A DNA stretch of 64,000 nucleotides from Saprospiraceae bacterium (GTDB taxonomy: Bacteria; Bacteroidota; Bacteroidia; Chitinophagales; Saprospiraceae), in contig JAHCHX010000001.1 in assembly GCA_026129545.1 (NCBI GenBank), forward strand, positions 2,603,501 to 2,667,500, read 5' to 3'. Below are positions 19,962 through 27,780 of the stretch, piece after piece; position 1 is the stretch's first letter, and every line of letters starts with the position of its first letter. The position numbers were made by a program, and so were the translations under genes. The notes beneath the pieces were generated by a model. It searched no databases. It worked only from the letters and a program-made list of their open reading frames with translations, and was not told where the DNA came from.

Positions 19962-20621
19962 TCAATGCCATTCCTCCAACTCGTTGGCATATTTTTCCAG
20001 CAACACCCCGCGCAGGCGCTGACGGGCGCGGCTGAGCCGACTTTTGGTGTTGGTTTCGGTCCAACCTAAGGCGACGGTGATTTCCTGTATGCTTTTTTCC
20101 TGAAAATAAAACAGTTGCAGGGCTGAGGCATCTTCTTTGGAAAGGTTTTCCATGGCCTTTTTGAGCAGGGCGCTGCGCTCGCTTTGCATCAAATGCTGCA
20201 ACCCGCTGGGGCTTTTTTCCGTCAACTTGGCGACGGGCGATTCGGGCGCGTCGAGCGAGACGGTCGCCAACCGCTTGCGACGCAGGTGGTCAATGGCGAC
20301 GCGACCCGCGATGCGGAGGAGCCACGTCTTGAAGCTGCTGTCGCCGCGAAATTTGGGCAAATAGCGAAATGCACGCAAAAAAGCATCTTGAGTTACTTCG
20401 TCGGCATCGCTTGAGTTGCCCGTGAGACGGAGCGCGACGGCATATACGGCGCTCCGATAGCGCCGCACCAACAGGGCGCAGGCTTTTGGTTCGCCGACGG
20501 CTGCTGCTTCGAGCAAGTGGTGTTCTTCGGGGCTGACCAACGGCCATTGAGCGGGCGCGGGCACTTCACTCATCTGACTGGGCGAGGGCAGGGCCGATTG
20601 AATTAGGAAGAGGACGTTCAT
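19962..20621 (-). CDS. ECF-type RNA polymerase sigma factor
   Basis: The 219-residue sigma-70-family regulator has region 2 with YAVALRLTGNSSDADEVTQD followed by AFLRAFRYLPKFRGDSSFKT and WLLRIAGRVAIDHLRRKR, and region 4 with LSKEDASALQLFYFQEKSIQ, then EITVALGWTETNTKSRLSRA. An internal ATG at 20573 (MSEVPAPAQW) is an alternative start and would remove a rather hydrophobic N-terminus. The next gene downstream on this strand is convergent, and the upstream gene (20844-21842) encodes a secreted unknown; no anti-sigma gene is visible beside it. The group is usually activated by envelope signals, but nothing here shows which. Confidence 0.9.
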   Translation of the reverse strand: MNVLFLIQSALPSPSQMSEVPAPAQWPLVSPEEHHLLEAAAVGEPKACALLVRRYRSAVYAVALRLTGNSSDADEVTQDAFLRAFRYLPKFRGDSSFKTWLLRIAGRVAIDHLRRKRLATVSLDAPESPVAKLTEKSPSGLQHLMQSERSALLKKAMENLSKEDASALQLFYFQEKSIQEITVALGWTETNTKSRLSRARQRLRGVLLEKYANELEEWH

Positions 20622-20843
20622 GGTTTTCGTCGTTGTGATAGCTTAATTTCAAAAATCGTTGCAAAACTATGTTCGCATTCGGGTGGGGCAAGGTGCAATT
20701 GAGCGAATGGTCGGTTTTAATTAGCCATTGGAAGTTTTGTTGCCTCAAAATTGCGTTGGCAGAAGGCGCAACCACAAATGGTATTTGCCGAGTCGCCTAT
20801 TTTGGGCGACGAATCGCCCCATGCGCGTTCTGAAAAATGCCCC

Positions 20844-21842
20844 TTACTTAAAGTTGCGCCAGTCGTACTCCCACTGTGCCACTTCATTGATGATGCCCAC
20901 CTCGTTTTTCAGTAAGGCATCCAATTCGCCCAGTATCATGGCTTGGGTACCAAGCACCGTCGTGTAGAAATGGCCGAAGTCGTATGACGCGCCATACTGA
21001 ACGCTTTTGAGCGCGTTGTTGAGGGGGGCGGTGCGTTGTTCGAGTGCTTGGCGGAGTTGGGCGAACATGGGAAGGGCTTCTTTCAGCAGAGCCTCCGCCA
21101 CCTCGCGGTGTTTGGCCAACCCCTGTTTGCGCACTGCCTTTACCTGTTCGGGGTCGTGGTCGCGCCCATATTCACCAAAAGAATAAAGGGGCAGTTTTTT
21201 GATTTCGGCCTCGGTCCAAGCACGCACTTCATCGTGTTGAGCCTGATATTTTTGTTGCAAGGCTGCTTGTGCCTCCAACCGGCTCATGTCCGTGGCAGCC
21301 GAGGTATAGTCGTTGCAAAGGGCAATCCATTCCACGTCTGTGCCGGCGATGGCAGCGGTGTTCGTGTTGGGCGTTCCGCTCGCGGGCTTGATACCCTTAT
21401 CGGCCAAGAGCTTGGCGATATAGGCGTGTTGCTCCTGCTCGCTCATTTGCATGAATTTTTGAGCAAAAGCCGGGTCGCTGAGCATTTTTTGAGCCAGCTC
21501 GGTCGTGGCGGCATCCATGGAGGCTTGCTGTTGGGGACTGGCGGTGGCGACCGGCTGTGCCACGGGGCGAGTGCCGGTGGGGTATTTCCGATAGAAGTCG
21601 GCCATGAGGTTCTGCACCTCCGAGCCAGCGCGTTCCACTTTGCCCGTCCACTGCTGGTAGTGTTGGATGGCGTTGGGCTTGGTGGCGCCTTTGGGATATG
21701 CGCGGTCGTAGGCCTCGGCGACGGTCGTGGGTGGGGCAGGCAGCTCGCGCAGCAGTGCCTGCACGTCGGTTTTGCTGACTGGTTGGGCAAAAATTGGGGT
21801 GAGGGCGATAGCAAGCAAGTTGCCGAAAATCAGTTTTTTCAT
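20844..21842 (-). CDS. Secreted protein of unknown function
   Basis: The 332-residue product starts MKKLIFGNLLAIALTPIFAQ, a clear signal peptide. The rest is helical, charged and rich in Gln/Ala (TDVQALLRELPAPPTTVAEA and KFMQMSEQEQHAYIAKLL), without a family I recognise. The end has a helix pair carrying YGASYDFGHFYTTVLGTQAM. It lies upstream of, and co-directional with, the ECF sigma factor, with a 222-base gap, so a shared transcript is possible but not shown. Confidence 0.65.
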   Translation of the reverse strand: MKKLIFGNLLAIALTPIFAQPVSKTDVQALLRELPAPPTTVAEAYDRAYPKGATKPNAIQHYQQWTGKVERAGSEVQNLMADFYRKYPTGTRPVAQPVATASPQQQASMDAATTELAQKMLSDPAFAQKFMQMSEQEQHAYIAKLLADKGIKPASGTPNTNTAAIAGTDVEWIALCNDYTSAATDMSRLEAQAALQQKYQAQHDEVRAWTEAEIKKLPLYSFGEYGRDHDPEQVKAVRKQGLAKHREVAEALLKEALPMFAQLRQALEQRTAPLNNALKSVQYGASYDFGHFYTTVLGTQAMILGELDALLKNEVGIINEVAQWEYDWRNFK

Positions 21843-21937
21843 TTTTTCAAAAGCTTAATTTTTAAAAATGTGTCGGAACGTTGCGCCGACTCCCAAATGG
21901 TTTGGGGAAGCTGCCGGGACAGCGTTCTGGCCTGCGT

Positions 21938-22042
21938 TTATTTCAAGCGGCGGCGCAAGGCAACGGCGCTGAAAATGGTTCGGATACCTACCCCGCTAAC
22001 CACGAGGGCCACGAGGGCGAGCATTTGTTCGAGGATATTCAT
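21938..22042 (-). CDS. Possible small single-helix membrane protein
   Basis: This 34-codon frame starts MNILEQMLALVALVVSGVGI and ends with a basic tail (ALRRRLK), the make-up of a one-helix small membrane protein. Nothing else supports it; the longer frame upstream is Arg-rich and unlikely. Confidence 0.3.
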   Translation of the reverse strand: MNILEQMLALVALVVSGVGIRTIFSAVALRRRLK

Positions 22043-22208
22043 TGTGAGTTGTGAGTGTTTGAATAGTGAGACAAATTTCCGAGGCACGAGCCTCTCCCGC
22101 CGTCGCATTTTGCGACAGAAAAGAGACAAGTTGCGACATGGAATCGGGAGTGTGCGTAGAGGGGTTGTTGGAGCGCGTTGCCAAATGGCTCCAACAACCC
22201 CTGGCGAT

Positions 22209-22793
22209 TTAAAGCGATTTCGGATTCGGCACCACGTTTTGGATGGGCTTCACGGTTTTCAAATAAGCAAACATGGCCTTTAGGTCATCGTCAGTCATTT
22301 TGGCGTAGCCCGGCCAAGGCATTGGCGGCAGGATGGGGCGGGTGCCTTCCATACCTTTTGACTTTCCTTCCCGGATTGCTTTGATAAACTGTTCTTCTGT
22401 CCAGTTGCCGATGCCCGTGTCGTCGGGCGTGAGGTTGGCGGCGTAAGAGATGCCCCACGGCCCTGCGGCGGCGGTCATGCCGGGGCTGAACACGGCCACA
22501 AAGCGCTCGCCGATGGCTTTTTTCACGTCGCCTGCCTCAAACGGCTCTTCTGCCGGATGTCCCATGAAGCGACGCGCCATGTCTGGCACCGGGCCTTGCG
22601 GGGTCATGTTTTTGGGTGTGTGGCAATCGTCGCAGCCAAGTATGTTGGAGAGATATTCCCCGCGTTGAAGAGGTGTCTCCTTGGAAGTGGCATCGGCGAC
22701 CGCCGGTTGCTTTTCGACAGATTGTTGTTGGCAGTTGGTCATTGTGACGGTGACGAGCAAAAGGCAAAGCGCCGCAAGAGATGCGTTTTTCAT
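22209..22793 (-). CDS. Single-heme cytochrome c lipoprotein (paralogue 1)
   Basis: The 194-residue protein has a lipoprotein signal ending TNC (Cys 21), one heme-attachment motif CDDCH near residue 54, and a C-terminal helix (MTDDDLKAMFAYLKTVKPIQ). A Met in the LPPMPWPGYAKM segment is a likely axial ligand. It resembles the diheme cytochrome c class but holds only one CxxCH, so it probably works as a membrane-tethered electron carrier in the periplasm. Its partner enzyme is not in the window. The gene at 23048-23632 is a clear duplicate, sharing the spacing of all motifs and an identical end (PIQNVVPNPKSL). Confidence 0.85.
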   Translation of the reverse strand: MKNASLAALCLLLVTVTMTNCQQQSVEKQPAVADATSKETPLQRGEYLSNILGCDDCHTPKNMTPQGPVPDMARRFMGHPAEEPFEAGDVKKAIGERFVAVFSPGMTAAAGPWGISYAANLTPDDTGIGNWTEEQFIKAIREGKSKGMEGTRPILPPMPWPGYAKMTDDDLKAMFAYLKTVKPIQNVVPNPKSL

Positions 22794-23047
22794 TTCGTGA
22801 AAGTTTTAGATGTTAACGGATAATGATGGCTTTTGCGAGGCTGTCTTTTTCGATGCCAAGCAGGGAGGTGTCGCAATTCGGTTTGGAGCGAATTGGGGGG
22901 GGGCAATCTTGGCAAAAACAAACGAGATTCAGAGTCGAAATTTTCGGCTCCTTTTGTCACCGTATTTCCCCCCTCCCAATCACCCTAAACCGTGCAGATG
23001 CGACAACTTTTTCCTGACCTGATGTGCCGTGCCAACCGTGCGCTGTC

Positions 23048-23632
23048 TTAAAGCGACTTCGGATTCGGCACCACGTTTTGGATGGGCTTCACCGACTTGA
23101 AATAGGCGAACAAGGACTTCAAATCATCATCGGTCATGTTGCGCACCACTTCCCATGGCATGGGCGGCAACAATGGACGCGTACCATCCATGCCTTTGCT
23201 TTTGCCTTCGCGGATGGCTTTGATGAACTGCGCCTCTGTCCAATTGCCAATGCCGGTGTCGTCGGGCGTAAGGTTGGCTGCGTAAGAGACGCCCCATGGG
23301 CCCAAATAGGCGGTCAAGCCCGAGCTAAACACCGCGACGAATCGCGTGGTCGCCAAATCTTTCATGCCCGTCGTGTCGAATGGCTCCCCTGCGGGGTGGC
23401 CGGAAAAGCGGCGCGACATATCAAACTGTGGGCCATGCTCCGTCATTATTTTGGGTGTGTGACAGTCGTCGCACATGGCGAATCCGGCAAGATACTCGCC
23501 GCGCTGTACTTGTGCTTCCTTGGACAGGTTGGCTTGCGCGGTTGCTGGTTTGTCAGAGGGTTGTTGTTGGCAATTGCTCAGCCAGAAAATGGCTGCCATC
23601 AGGGGAAGTGCCAGAAGGGTTTTTGCGCTCAT
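23048..23632 (-). CDS. Single-heme cytochrome c lipoprotein (paralogue 2)
   Basis: This 194-residue protein has the same length as its neighbour at 22209-22793. The signal peptide ends LSNC, the heme motif is CDDCHTPK, and long blocks match the paralogue exactly (WGVSYAANLTPDDTGIGNWT, REGKSKGMDGTRP). The two genes lie in tandem on the same strand with a 254-base gap, which is long for one operon, so they may be expressed separately. The upstream region contains the ten-base-period G tract at 23671-23760. The function inferred is periplasmic electron transfer. Confidence 0.85.
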   Translation of the reverse strand: MSAKTLLALPLMAAIFWLSNCQQQPSDKPATAQANLSKEAQVQRGEYLAGFAMCDDCHTPKIMTEHGPQFDMSRRFSGHPAGEPFDTTGMKDLATTRFVAVFSSGLTAYLGPWGVSYAANLTPDDTGIGNWTEAQFIKAIREGKSKGMDGTRPLLPPMPWEVVRNMTDDDLKSLFAYFKSVKPIQNVVPNPKSL

Positions 23633-23670
23633 TGCTTCAAAATTTGATTGTGAAAAAAGTGGTGTGTAGG

Positions 23671-23760
23671 GAATAAGGGTTATTAGGGGTTATTAGGGGT
23701 AATTGGGGGTTATTAAGGGTAATTAGGGGTTATTGGGGGTCATTAAGGGTAATTGGGGGT
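23671..23760 (+). repeat. Ten-base-period G-rich tandem repeat
   Basis: Nine decamers of the form (T/A)ATT(A/G)(A/G)GGGT run in phase, with fading units to about 23780. The G tracts are on the plus strand. The tract lies upstream of the minus-strand cytochrome gene (start 23632). Confidence 0.85.
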
Positions 23761-23782
23761 TATTGAAGAGTCATTGAGAACC

Positions 23783-23950
23783 GAGAGTGTTCAGAAAACT
23801 GTGTCATCCCAAGGGAGACGATAAGAAAACACAGAGGCACGAAGGGCACAGAGTTTTGGTTTTCAATAATTTACATTCCTTTAAGCGCGACGTGTATTGC
23901 GTAAAAAGAAAACATCCGGTATGTTTTGACACACTTTTCTGAACACTCTC
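23783..23950. repeat. 24-bp inverted repeat framing a 120-bp spacer
   Basis: The arm GAGAGTGTTCAGAAAACTGT(GTCA) at 23783-23806 is repeated in inverted form at 23927-23950 with one mismatch. The spacer includes a plain AAACACAGAGGCACGAAGGG stretch. G-rich decamers lie outside the left arm and C-rich decamers outside the right arm, so the whole 23671-24020 region is roughly symmetrical. Confidence 0.75.
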
Positions 23951-23960
23951 TGAGAACCCG

Positions 23961-24019
23961 AATGACCCCTAATTACCCTTAATGACCCCCAATGACCCCA
24001 CAATTACCCCTAGTGCCCC
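23961..24019 (+). repeat. Ten-base-period C-rich tandem repeat
   Basis: About six decamers of the form AATGACCCC(T/C/A) run up to the stop codon of the lipocalin-like gene, with one inserted base near 24001. It is the opposite orientation of the tract at 23671-23760. Confidence 0.75.
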
Positions 24020-24451
24020 CTACTTCCGCGCAGCTTTCACGGTGATGTAATCGTGGTTGAAATCTCCGGCGATTTGAAGGGCGTTGCCATTGATTTCCAA
24101 ATTGTATTCAAGGATTTCGTCGCCGCGAGTGTCGAGTTTGATTTTGCTGCCCACGATTTCGTAGGAGCCGGTGGTCGTGTTGGTGCTGTTGTTTTTGTAG
24201 GTGATGCTCCAAGAAAAATCGCCTTTGGAGGCAGTGCTCGGCTTGAACTCGAGTTCAGAAGCCGCGATGATGAGTCCAATGCCCTCCACGTTGTCGAAGA
24301 GAAAAGAGGTAACAGTCCATTTGCCTCCGATGGCGTGCGTTTGTTGGGCTGGGGTGTCGTCCTTGTCTTTTTCGCAGCTGTTGAGGCTCGGCAAAACGAG
24401 CAAGAGCAGCGCAAGGGCGGTCAAGTTAATTTTCGAGAGAAGGGCTTTCAT
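24020..24451 (-). CDS. Lipocalin-like lipoprotein
   Basis: The 143-residue protein has a lipoprotein signal (LLLLVLPSLNSC, acceptor Cys 26) and a small beta-barrel-like domain: IGGKWTVTSFLFDNVEGIGL at the start and a run of alternating strands (FSWSITYKNNSTNTTTGSYE). This is the pattern of Bacteroidota lipocalin-like proteins, which are surface or periplasmic lipoproteins with no single known ligand. The stop codon abuts a C-rich decamer repeat. It is separate from the cupin gene 55 bases upstream. Confidence 0.75.
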   Translation of the reverse strand: MKALLSKINLTALALLLLVLPSLNSCEKDKDDTPAQQTHAIGGKWTVTSFLFDNVEGIGLIIAASELEFKPSTASKGDFSWSITYKNNSTNTTTGSYEIVGSKIKLDTRGDEILEYNLEINGNALQIAGDFNHDYITVKAARK

Positions 24452-24506
24452 GCTTAATTCAAAAGTTTGGTGATGAGTGAAAAAAAGGGTTTTAGTTGTG
24501 TGGTTT

Positions 24507-24986
24507 TCAAAGGCTGTCGTGGAAGAAGCGAATGTTGTAGTGTCGTTCGAGGTACTGGGTATAGATGCTCAATTGAGCGGGCGGTGGAGGCTCGATTGGG
24601 CCATCCAAAGGGGTTTCGGTGCTGACTTCGCGGAAATAATTGGCGAAATCGCCGGGCGAAACGAGCAGGTGAAATCGCGCCGCCGGGGTCAGGATTTTGA
24701 AGGAATGGCGAATGCCGCGAGGCGCGAAAACGACCATGCCGGGCTTGGCATCAATCACTTGCTCGCCCACGAAGAAGCGCATTTCCCCTTCTTGCAGCAG
24801 GAATGTTTCGTCTTCGTTTTGGTGAATGTGTGGGGGCGGCTCCAAGCCAGCGAGGGAGGTCAGTTCCACAATGGCGAAGTCACCACCCGTATCCTCGGGA
24901 TTGATGAGGAATCGGATTTGGGCATTTTTAAGCCAACGGATTTCGCCTGCTGTGGCGACGGGCTTTTTGATTGTTGTGGCAAGCAT
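24507..24986 (-). CDS. Cupin-domain protein (cupin 1)
   Basis: The 159-residue protein starts at the ATG at 24986 (MLATTIKKPVATAGEIRWL); the extra frame upstream is Lys-rich and not family-like. It holds one cupin barrel with motif 1 PPHIHQNEDETFLLQEGEMR (two His and a Glu as metal ligands) and motif 2 GMVVFAPRGIRHSFK (third His). Single-cupin proteins of this kind bind a metal and may be dioxygenases, isomerases or storage-type sensors; the substrate is not clear. A second, different cupin (26950-27507) and an AraC regulator lie upstream on the same strand. The region between this gene and the AraC gene holds repeated promoter-like elements. Confidence 0.85.
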   Translation of the reverse strand: MLATTIKKPVATAGEIRWLKNAQIRFLINPEDTGGDFAIVELTSLAGLEPPPHIHQNEDETFLLQEGEMRFFVGEQVIDAKPGMVVFAPRGIRHSFKILTPAARFHLLVSPGDFANYFREVSTETPLDGPIEPPPPAQLSIYTQYLERHYNIRFFHDSL

Positions 24987-25040
24987 GGTTGAGTTAACTG
25001 TTTTTGTTTTCTTGAAAAAAAGCAGCCCATCCCGAACCAA

Positions 25041-25725
25041 TGAGGGTTCGAACTTGTGGCGTCATCGCCGCCGCTCACGGCGGGACAGACTGCGCTCTAT
25101 GGCCCCGCTCTTGCAGCTGAGCCTCCTTTGAAAAAAAATGAAAATACCGGATAGTTTTCGTCGGCAAAGGCGGTGGCCGACGCGGGCTAAAATGCCCGGA
25201 GCATGGGTGCGAATGGCGCCATTTGCTCGCTCCGCTTATGCGCGGCGCCCCCCCGGTCAAACGAGGAGCAGCACGGCGCGGCGGGAAGAAGGTTCTTTTT
25301 TCATCTTTTTCGTTTTTGTTTTCAGATTAAAAAAACTGTTTCCGACAGGTTTTTCAGAATGGTTTTCATGGCTCAAAGGTCAGGTGCTTTCACAGGTCGT
25401 GATTGAAAAAAAGCGACATTCTTTGTTGTGGGGCGATGTGCTCGCTTTCGGTTTCCTATGATGTTTGTCAAGCAATCATGGTTTCATGTTTTCACGGCAC
25501 AAAGGTCGGGGTCGTTGGCTGCGCAGGCTTGAAAAAAAGCGACATTTTGAAGCGGGATGAATGGGGCTGCTTGGTTTGATTATGCTTTGCGTTGTCAAGT
25601 TTAACGCTCGGCGAATCAAGGTGTAGCGTTGGTTTTTGATGGCGCAAAGGTGTGAGGTCGAATCCGGGTTGCTTTTGGTAAGTACCAAGATTTTCAAACC
25701 ACCTTTTTTTTGATTTTTGATGATG
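25041..25725. other. Non-coding stretch with tandem promoter-like copies
   Basis: No convincing gene is present. Two stretches about 125 bases apart share the 18-mer TTGAAAAAAAGCGACATT (25403 and 25529) and a CAAAGGTC element ahead of it (about 25375 and 25500). A further GCAAAGGTGTG lies at 25645. Read on the minus strand these are CTTTG boxes of Bacteroidota promoters. A GCGAATCAAGGTGTA at 25610-25624 resembles the right end of the 105-bp repeat. Confidence 0.5.
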
Positions 25726-25773
25726 CAAAGTTAAGGGTAGGACGAACGGGGCCGAAATCACATGAAGGTGTGA
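25726..25773 (-). promoter_or_regulatory. Promoter plus 16-bp operator, site 1
   Basis: On the minus strand the box TAACTTTG (25726-25733) fits the TAnnTTTG minus-7 consensus of Bacteroidota. The dyad TCACACCTTCATGTGA lies at 25758-25773. Exactly 25 bases separate the dyad from AACTTTG, as at 27537-27584. The next gene downstream is cupin 1, about 740 bases away. Confidence 0.55.
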
Positions 25774-25845
25774 GCGGGGCTTCGCGTGACACGTTTGTGG
25801 CACTTGAATCCTGAAAATTCATGCGATGCCCAAGGGGGGGATTTG

Positions 25846-26682
25846 TCAAGCCTTTGTCGCCAAAGGAGTGCTTGTTTGTGGGGCAAAGCCAGTCAGGAAC
25901 GAAGTTGGGTTCTTTCCTGTGAATTCCTTGAAATCGCGGATGAAGTGCGACTGGTCGGAATACCCAAAGTTGTGGCTGATTTCGGTCCAAGTCGTCTTGG
26001 GGTGGCGCTGCACAAAATCGTAAGCACTCCTGAAGCGCACGATGCGGACGTAGGTTTTGGGGCTGATGCCGAGGTTCTCCTGAAAAATGCGCTGCAATTG
26101 GCGCTTGCCGACAAATACTTTTTCACACACTTCGTCCACCGAGTGTTGGCCCGTGGAAGTGCGGATGTATTGCATGGCCTCCGTGAAGTAGAATCGGTCG
26201 TGCCGTGTGCGAAGCGCCGCACGTTGACGGAAAAATTCAATGGCGACTTGCACCCGGTTTTCGTTTGAGGGGGCATCCTGAATACGCTTGATGAGGTCGC
26301 CGAGCGTATCGCCAAAAATAGAGCGGGCTTCCGCGAAGCTATCAGCCATCTCGCCGATAGGGCGCTCGAACAGTGTGACAAAAGTCTCTGGCTTGATGCT
26401 AATGCCAAATATCCCCGTGCCGCCTTGCATCTGGAACAACACTGGCCCCACATGCACGCCGCCCACGAAAGCCTCTGGAAATTGGGCATATTTGCCACCT
26501 ATGTAGCCATGATGGTGAAATGGCGGGGTGAGGTGGACAATCATCTCCACCATAGCGTTGGCCAAGCAGTATTGTATGGGTGATGTCTCATGGGCAGGGC
26601 CGTCGGCCAACATATACCAAAACGAGCCGATGTAGGGTTGCAAATCGGGGGGTACCGCAAAACTTTCCGTGACTATTTTCAT
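25846..26682 (-). CDS. AraC-family transcriptional regulator
   Basis: The 278-residue regulator's C-terminal AraC/XylS DNA-binding domain has two helix-turn-helix units: HSVDEVCEKVFVGKRQLQRI followed by FQENLGISPKTYVRIVRF, then WTEISHNFGYSDQSHFIRDF and KEFTGKNPTSF. The N-terminal half has the sensor-type AraC_binding/DUF6597 wording (PDLQPYIGSFWYML). I set the start at the ATG at 26682 (MKIVTESF), because the frame upstream passes into a palindromic repeat element that ends at 26724. It sits between two cupin genes on the same strand and is a natural candidate to control the paired operators at 25758 and 27569. Confidence 0.9.
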   Translation of the reverse strand: MKIVTESFAVPPDLQPYIGSFWYMLADGPAHETSPIQYCLANAMVEMIVHLTPPFHHHGYIGGKYAQFPEAFVGGVHVGPVLFQMQGGTGIFGISIKPETFVTLFERPIGEMADSFAEARSIFGDTLGDLIKRIQDAPSNENRVQVAIEFFRQRAALRTRHDRFYFTEAMQYIRTSTGQHSVDEVCEKVFVGKRQLQRIFQENLGISPKTYVRIVRFRSAYDFVQRHPKTTWTEISHNFGYSDQSHFIRDFKEFTGKNPTSFLTGFAPQTSTPLATKA

Positions 26683-26723
26683 TTCCAATTCAAAATTGTC
26701 AAGCAATGGGTGCGAGCGTTTTA

Positions 26724-26825
26724 CAGGGTGCATTTCAACTTGTCGAAAGCACATCGGAACGCTGTTCCGATATATGCCGGAACAGCGTTCCGGCACGTGA
26801 AAGGGACAATTTGACATGCACCCTG
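26724..26825. repeat. Palindromic interspersed element, copy 2 (102 bp)
   Basis: Terminal arms of 21 bases (CAGGGTGCATTTCAACTTGT... and its inverted copy at the right end) differ at two positions, and the inner part holds TCGGAACGCTGTTCCGA and CCGGAACAGCGTTCCGG. It matches copy 1 at 18604-18714 and lies 42 bases upstream of the AraC start. Confidence 0.8.
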
Positions 26826-26949
26826 TTTTCATACCGTGATTCGCCGGGATTTTATCAGATGGCCATGACCGCTCTCCTTGATTTTGAAAAGATTGCGTTT
26901 TTGACCATGCTCAAAATTTGGCGGCGCGGGGTGTGGAAAAAGGAATGTG

Positions 26950-27507
26950 TCAAATACGGCAATACTGTTCAATCAGTTCTTTGTCCATGCCTTTTTTGAT
27001 GGCTCGTCGCGCCAACAAGCGGAATCCCCTTTCGAGCCAGCTGAACACGCCGGGCAGGTTGGTGTCGCTCCATTGGATGATGAGTGCCATGTGATGAAGG
27101 CTTTTGGGAACTCCTTTGCGGGAGGTGCGGCCGTCGCGGGCGAGGCCGTAGGCCACCTGAAGCGTCCTTTCAAAGCCTTCGCTGCCGGGTTGGAGCAGCA
27201 CGTTGAACACCACCTTTTCGGTGTCGGACGGATTGAAAAAACGGTGGAGCGAGCCGATGGGGGCGGTGGCGCTTTCGCCTTTGTTCAGATGGATTATCTG
27301 CTTGCCGACCTGAATGCCCAGCACGCCCTCCACTGCGGTGAAGGTTTCCTCGAAGGTCTTGTGATAGTGCAGCTCGTTGCCGCCGCTGGGAGCAAGCTCT
27401 ACTTGCACAAGGGTGTATTTCCCGTTGGTCTCGGCGGATGTTTCGAGGAAAGTGACGCGGTCTTTGATGAGTGGGTTTTCGATGATTCTCGATTCAAGTG
27501 TTTTCAT
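26950..27507 (-). CDS. Cupin-domain protein (cupin 2)
   Basis: The 185-residue protein starts at the ATG at 27507 (MKTLESRIIENPLIKD). The cupin motifs are GGNELHYHKTFEETFTAVEG (His, His, Glu) and GESATAPIGSLHRFFN (His). The C-terminal third is a helical, basic region with a run near FSWLERGFRLLARRAIKK that may touch a membrane. It is close to uncharacterised cupins found in Bacteroidota next to AraC regulators. Its promoter region carries an operator identical in layout to the one at 25726-25773. Substrate unknown. Confidence 0.85.
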   Translation of the reverse strand: MKTLESRIIENPLIKDRVTFLETSAETNGKYTLVQVELAPSGGNELHYHKTFEETFTAVEGVLGIQVGKQIIHLNKGESATAPIGSLHRFFNPSDTEKVVFNVLLQPGSEGFERTLQVAYGLARDGRTSRKGVPKSLHHMALIIQWSDTNLPGVFSWLERGFRLLARRAIKKGMDKELIEQYCRI

Positions 27508-27536
27508 GCTTTTTTCAAATTTTTGTTTTTGTGCTG

Positions 27537-27584
27537 CAAAGTTGGGCGCGTGACGAGGTGCCACAACATCACATGAATGTGTGA
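27537..27584 (-). promoter_or_regulatory. Promoter plus 16-bp operator, site 2
   Basis: On the minus strand the box AACTTTG (27537-27543) sits 30 bases before the cupin 2 start, and the dyad TCACACATTCATGTGA (27569-27584) lies 25 bases upstream of the box. Dyad and spacing are the same as in site 1, while the sequence in between has diverged. Confidence 0.6.
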
Positions 27585-27780
27585 AATCAGCCGCGAATCG
27601 CGCCCTTGTCAGGCATCAAATCAGGGAAAATCATGCGAGGGCGCTCTTGCAACCTATTGGCGGGACGGATGTCGGGGCGGCGCTTGCGGCGCGATGTTGC
27701 TTTTCGCGCCACAAAGCGCGACTTGAACACGCAGATGTCCATCGGGGGCATCTGGATAATCCCGACAAATCACGACGGTA

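Noticed and set aside
25476..25697. 73-codon frame after promoter site 1 (TTG start)
   Set aside because: It runs through the duplicated promoter-like stretches, has no family match and a Ser/Arg/Pro-rich make-up; it may be a relic but is not supported as a gene.
26683..26832. 50-residue N-terminal extension of the AraC protein
   Set aside because: It is translated from the palindromic repeat at 26724-26825; the ATG at 26682 begins the family-like part.
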